Position numbers and translations under genes: made by a program | Part shown: positions 13,787 through 16,603 of the stretch, piece by piece | Numbering within the stretch: the stretch's first letter is position 1 | Layout of the letters: each line of letters begins with the position of its first letter | From: Fusobacteriaceae bacterium | GTDB taxonomy: Bacteria; Fusobacteriota; Fusobacteriia; Fusobacteriales; Fusobacteriaceae | Assembly (NCBI GenBank): GCA_900764925.1 | Contig: CAAFPW010000065.1 | Span: 1-16,603 of the forward strand | Length of the DNA: 16,603 bases | Direction: 5' to 3' | The notes under the pieces: model-generated | Told to the model about the DNA's origin: nothing | The model's database searches: none | Seen by the model: the letters and a program-made list of their open reading frames with translations, nothing else

Positions 13787-15976
13787 ATGAGAGAAGTTAT
13801 AAAAAGAGATGGAACCATTGTAGAGTTTGATAGAGAAAGAATAGTAAAAGCTATGACAATGGCATTCAGACAAAGCTCTGGAACTGTAAATAGTGAACTT
13901 GTTGAAAAAATAGCAACACAGATAGAAAACATGGATAATAAAAAAATGCATGTTGAGGAGATACAAGATACAGTTGTAAAAAAATTAATGGCTTCTAGTG
14001 AGAAAGATATAGCTATAGCTTACCAAAGTTATAGAACAATTAAGACAGAGATAAGAAACAAAGAAAAGGGAATATATAAAAATATAGCTGAACTTGTAGA
14101 TGCTTCTAACGAGGATATTCTAAGTGAGAACGCTAATAAAGATGCCAAAACAATCTCTGTTCAGAGAGATCTATTAGCTGGTATATCTTCAAAGGATTAC
14201 TATCTGAATAAAATTTTACCTAAACATCTAAAAAAAGCTCATGAAAGTGGAGAGATACACATTCACGACTTAGATTATCTTCTATTTAAAGAAACTAACT
14301 GTGAGCTTGTAAATATTGAAAGAATGTTAAAAGGTGGTTGTAACATAGGAAATGCTAAGATGTTAGAGCCAAATTCTGTGGATGTAGCAGTGGGACATAT
14401 AGTACAGATAATTGCTTCTGTATCATCTAATACTTATGGAGGATGTTCAATCCCATATTTAGATAGAGCATTAATTCCTTATATTAAAAAGAGCTTTAAA
14501 AAGCATTTTACAAAAGGATTAAAATATATAGAGAGAATAGATGATGTTAAGGCTAAAGAGATTTTAGAAGCTGGGAACATAGAGTATTCTAATATGGAGT
14601 TAAAAGAAAAATATCCATTTGCTTATGAATATAGTTGTGATTTGACAAGAGAGTCTGTAAAACAAGCTATGCAAGGATTGGAGTATGAGATAAACTCTCT
14701 ATCTACTGTAAATGGGCAAACACCATTTACAACAATAGGAATAGGTACAGAAACTTCTTGGGAGGGAAGACTTGTTCAAGAGTTTGTATTTAGAACTAGA
14801 ATGGAAGGGTTTGGAGCTAAAAAAGAGACAGCAATATTCCCTAAGATAGTTTATGCAATGTGTGAAGGATTAAATATGAATGAGGATGATCCTAACTGGG
14901 ATATAGCACAATTAGGATTTGAATGTATGACAAAATCTATCTATCCAGATATTCTATTTATAACAAAAGAGCAACTTGAAAAAGGAACAGTAGTTTATCC
15001 AATGGGATGTAGAGCTTTCCTATCTCCTTGGTTTAATGAAAAAGGTGAAGAGATATATTCTGGAAGATTTAATATAGGAGCTACAACTATTAACTTACCT
15101 AGAATAGCTATAAAAAATAGAGGGGATGAAGCTGGATTCTACAAAGAATTAGATAGAGTATTGGATATGTGTAAAGAAAACTCTGTATTCAGAGCTCACT
15201 ATTTGGAAAAGACTCAAGCTGAGATGGCACCAATTCTATGGCAATCAGGAGCATTAGCAGAAAAACAACCTAAAGAAACTATTCAAAATTTAATTTGGGG
15301 AGGTTATGCAACTGTTTCTATTGGATATATTGGATTTAGTGAGGTTTCTCAACTTCTTTATGGAGAGGATTTTGCTTATAATGAAGAAGTTTATGAAAAA
15401 ACATTTAATATCCTAAAATATATATCTGAAAAGGTAGCTCAATTTAAAGAGGAGACAAATTTAGGATTTGCTCTATATGGAACTCCATCTGAATCACTTT
15501 GTGATAGATTTGCAAGAATAGATAAAGAGGAGTTTGGAGTGATAGAAGGTATAACAGATAAAGGTTACTATGATAACTCATTCCATGTATCTTCACATAT
15601 AAACATCAATCCTTTTGAAAAATTAAGATTGGAAGCTTTAGGTCATAAATATTCAAAGGGAGGACACATCAGTTACATAGAAACTGACTCTTTAAAAAAT
15701 AACTTAGAAGCTATTAGTGAGATTTTAAGATATGCAAAAGAGATAGGAATACACTATATGGGAATTAATCAACCAGTTGACAAATGCCATGTGTGTGGAT
15801 TTAAAGGGGAGTTTCTAGCTACTGAGAGAGGATTTGAGTGTCCACAATGTGGAAATCATGAAAATGATAAGATGAGTGTTATAAGAAGAGTGTGTGGATA
15901 TTTAAGTCAACCAAATGCAAGACCATTTAATAAAGGAAAACAAAAAGAGATAATGAGTAGAGTAAAGCATAATTAG
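13787..15976 (+). CDS. nrdD: Anaerobic (class III) ribonucleoside-triphosphate reductase
   Basis: NrdD reduces ribonucleoside triphosphates to dNTPs under anoxia using a glycyl radical. The 729-residue protein, of normal length, has an N-terminal ATP-cone (about 1-90, starting REVIKRDGTIVEFDRERI), which senses ATP/dATP. The catalytic barrel follows, with GGCNIGN, GGCSIPYLD, NGQTPF (309-314) and MGCRAFLSPW (406-415, a candidate region for the active cysteine). The C-terminal zinc site has Cys667, Cys670, Cys685 and Cys688. The glycyl radical loop is RVCGYLSQPNARP with Gly704. Everything needed for activity appears intact. ATG 13787 has AGGTGAGG upstream. It is 10 nt from nrdG, which encodes its activase, so the two form one operon. 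Two NrdR-box-like sites upstream suggest repression when dNTP/ATP levels are high. Confidence 0.97.
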   Translation: MREVIKRDGTIVEFDRERIVKAMTMAFRQSSGTVNSELVEKIATQIENMDNKKMHVEEIQDTVVKKLMASSEKDIAIAYQSYRTIKTEIRNKEKGIYKNIAELVDASNEDILSENANKDAKTISVQRDLLAGISSKDYYLNKILPKHLKKAHESGEIHIHDLDYLLFKETNCELVNIERMLKGGCNIGNAKMLEPNSVDVAVGHIVQIIASVSSNTYGGCSIPYLDRALIPYIKKSFKKHFTKGLKYIERIDDVKAKEILEAGNIEYSNMELKEKYPFAYEYSCDLTRESVKQAMQGLEYEINSLSTVNGQTPFTTIGIGTETSWEGRLVQEFVFRTRMEGFGAKKETAIFPKIVYAMCEGLNMNEDDPNWDIAQLGFECMTKSIYPDILFITKEQLEKGTVVYPMGCRAFLSPWFNEKGEEIYSGRFNIGATTINLPRIAIKNRGDEAGFYKELDRVLDMCKENSVFRAHYLEKTQAEMAPILWQSGALAEKQPKETIQNLIWGGYATVSIGYIGFSEVSQLLYGEDFAYNEEVYEKTFNILKYISEKVAQFKEETNLGFALYGTPSESLCDRFARIDKEEFGVIEGITDKGYYDNSFHVSSHININPFEKLRLEALGHKYSKGGHISYIETDSLKNNLEAISEILRYAKEIGIHYMGINQPVDKCHVCGFKGEFLATERGFECPQCGNHENDKMSVIRRVCGYLSQPNARPFNKGKQKEIMSRVKHN

Positions 15977-15986
15977 GAGCAAGAAG

Positions 15987-16493
15987 ATGAATTATTCTGG
16001 AATAAAGTACTCAGACATGATAAATGGAAAGGGTATAAGGGTTAGTCTATTTGTAAGTGGATGTACTCATAGATGTAAAGGATGTTTCAATAAAGAAACT
16101 TGGGATCCAGAGTTTGGGAATCTATTTACATCTAAAGAGGAAGATGAGATATTTTTATACTTTGAAAAGTATGGAAAAACAGCAAGGGGATTGTCTTTAC
16201 TTGGAGGAGATCCCACTTATTATAAGAATGTTGAACCATTGATAGAGTTTTTAAAAAAATTTAAAAGTAAGTTTCCAACTAAGGATATATGGATTTGGTC
16301 AGGATTTACTTGGGAACAGCTGGAAAAAGATAAAAAGAGATTTGAACTGATATCACTTTGTGATGTTTTGATAGATGGAAGATTCAATATTGATGAAAAG
16401 GATCTCAACCTTAAATGGAAGGGAAGCAGAAATCAGAGAGTGATAGATATTCAAAAGAGTATTTTGGAAAAACAGATAGTGGAGTATAGATAA
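15987..16493 (+). CDS. nrdG: Anaerobic RNR-activating radical SAM enzyme
   Basis: NrdG uses S-adenosylmethionine and a [4Fe-4S] cluster to make the glycyl radical on NrdD Gly704. The 168-residue protein is of usual size for the family and begins MNYSGIKYSDMINGKGIRVS. It carries the radical SAM motif C-x3-C-x2-C (Cys26, Cys30, Cys33 in SGCTHRCKGCFN), the SAM-contacting LLGGDP segment near 72-77, and a later IDGRF segment. ATG 15987 is preceded by AGGAGC, within the 10-nt gap after nrdD, so translation is probably coupled. No clear terminator follows before the window ends. Confidence 0.96.
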   Translation: MNYSGIKYSDMINGKGIRVSLFVSGCTHRCKGCFNKETWDPEFGNLFTSKEEDEIFLYFEKYGKTARGLSLLGGDPTYYKNVEPLIEFLKKFKSKFPTKDIWIWSGFTWEQLEKDKKRFELISLCDVLIDGRFNIDEKDLNLKWKGSRNQRVIDIQKSILEKQIVEYR

Positions 16494-16603
16494 TAAAAAA
16501 TGGCTCGGGGGGTAAATCTCACACATCCCCTATTAAATACATCTGTTTTAGTTTCTCCTAAGAAAGCTCTTCAGTTGTATAAGATAATTGCCAAAAGGAT
16601 TAA
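16494..16603. other. Unassigned end region of different base composition
   Basis: Positions 16501-16530 are 60% G+C by direct count, with runs of six G and four C, unlike the rest of the window. A plus-strand frame from ATG 16500 stays open to the edge (34 codons, using CGG, GGG and CCC) but has no ribosome binding site. On the minus strand a frame entering from the edge ends at 16548 with NPFGNYLIQLKSFLRRN. Either could be the end of a neighbouring gene or an insertion-sequence edge; too little is present to decide. Confidence 0.25.

Noticed and set aside
13645..13966. Two minus-strand open frames of 86-95 codons over the nrdD promoter and start
   Set aside because: They lie across the NrdR-like sites, the TATAAT and the nrdD N-terminus, have low-complexity composition and no ribosome binding site; they are shadows of real coding sequence.

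Overview
The window is AT-rich, densely coded chromosomal DNA from an obligate anaerobe. I would place it in Fusobacterium or a close relative, but no 16S is present and the species cannot be named. Reasons: low GC with A/T-ending codons, an [FeFe]-hydrogenase, a flavodiiron protein, a strictly anaerobic (class III) ribonucleotide reductase, strong GGAGG-type ribosome binding sites, and periplasmic binding proteins with plain type I signal peptides and no lipobox cysteine, which suits a diderm. No CRISPR array, phage module or complete insertion sequence is visible.

Left part (1-4930): a tRNA-Gly(TCC) cut by the left edge (minus strand); a CoA-disulfide-reductase-type flavoenzyme; the convergent lipoprotein diacylglyceryl transferase lgt, sharing a bidirectional terminator with it; a class A flavodiiron O2/NO reductase whose stop codon lies 6 nt from a tRNA-Arg(TCG), with one terminator behind the pair; then a two-gene unit of a YehS-type DUF1456 protein and a 67-residue membrane protein.

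Middle part (4931-8710): a monomeric [FeFe]-hydrogenase whose N-terminus looks like the tail of a NuoF/HydB subunit that has lost its Fe-S cysteines, then an AGCS-family sodium:alanine/glycine symporter with a near-consensus promoter.

Right part (8711-12625): a TrpXYZ-like ABC importer with two tandem paralogous binding proteins, one permease and one ATPase. A 37-bp block is repeated without mismatch upstream of both binding-protein genes, where the -35 region should lie. Beyond it are an RHH-WYL regulator with a degenerate WYL motif (12688-13533) and nrdD-nrdG (13787-16493), preceded by two NrdR-box-like sites about 31-32 bp apart. The last ~100 bp has different base composition and may be the edge of a mobile element or another gene.

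Together the genes cover redox and oxygen handling in an anaerobe (CoA-disulfide reductase, flavodiiron protein, hydrogenase, class III RNR), amino-acid uptake (AGCS symporter, TrpXYZ-like importer), and envelope lipoprotein maturation (Lgt). No intergenic stretch exceeds 300 bases; the longest (2499-2789) holds divergent promoters and a leader hairpin. I see no complete undescribed system. The strongest leads are the cysteine-stripped NuoF-like domain on the hydrogenase, the repeated operator-like block, the RHH-WYL protein, the NrdR-type box pair and the mRNA-tRNA arrangement at the flavodiiron gene.
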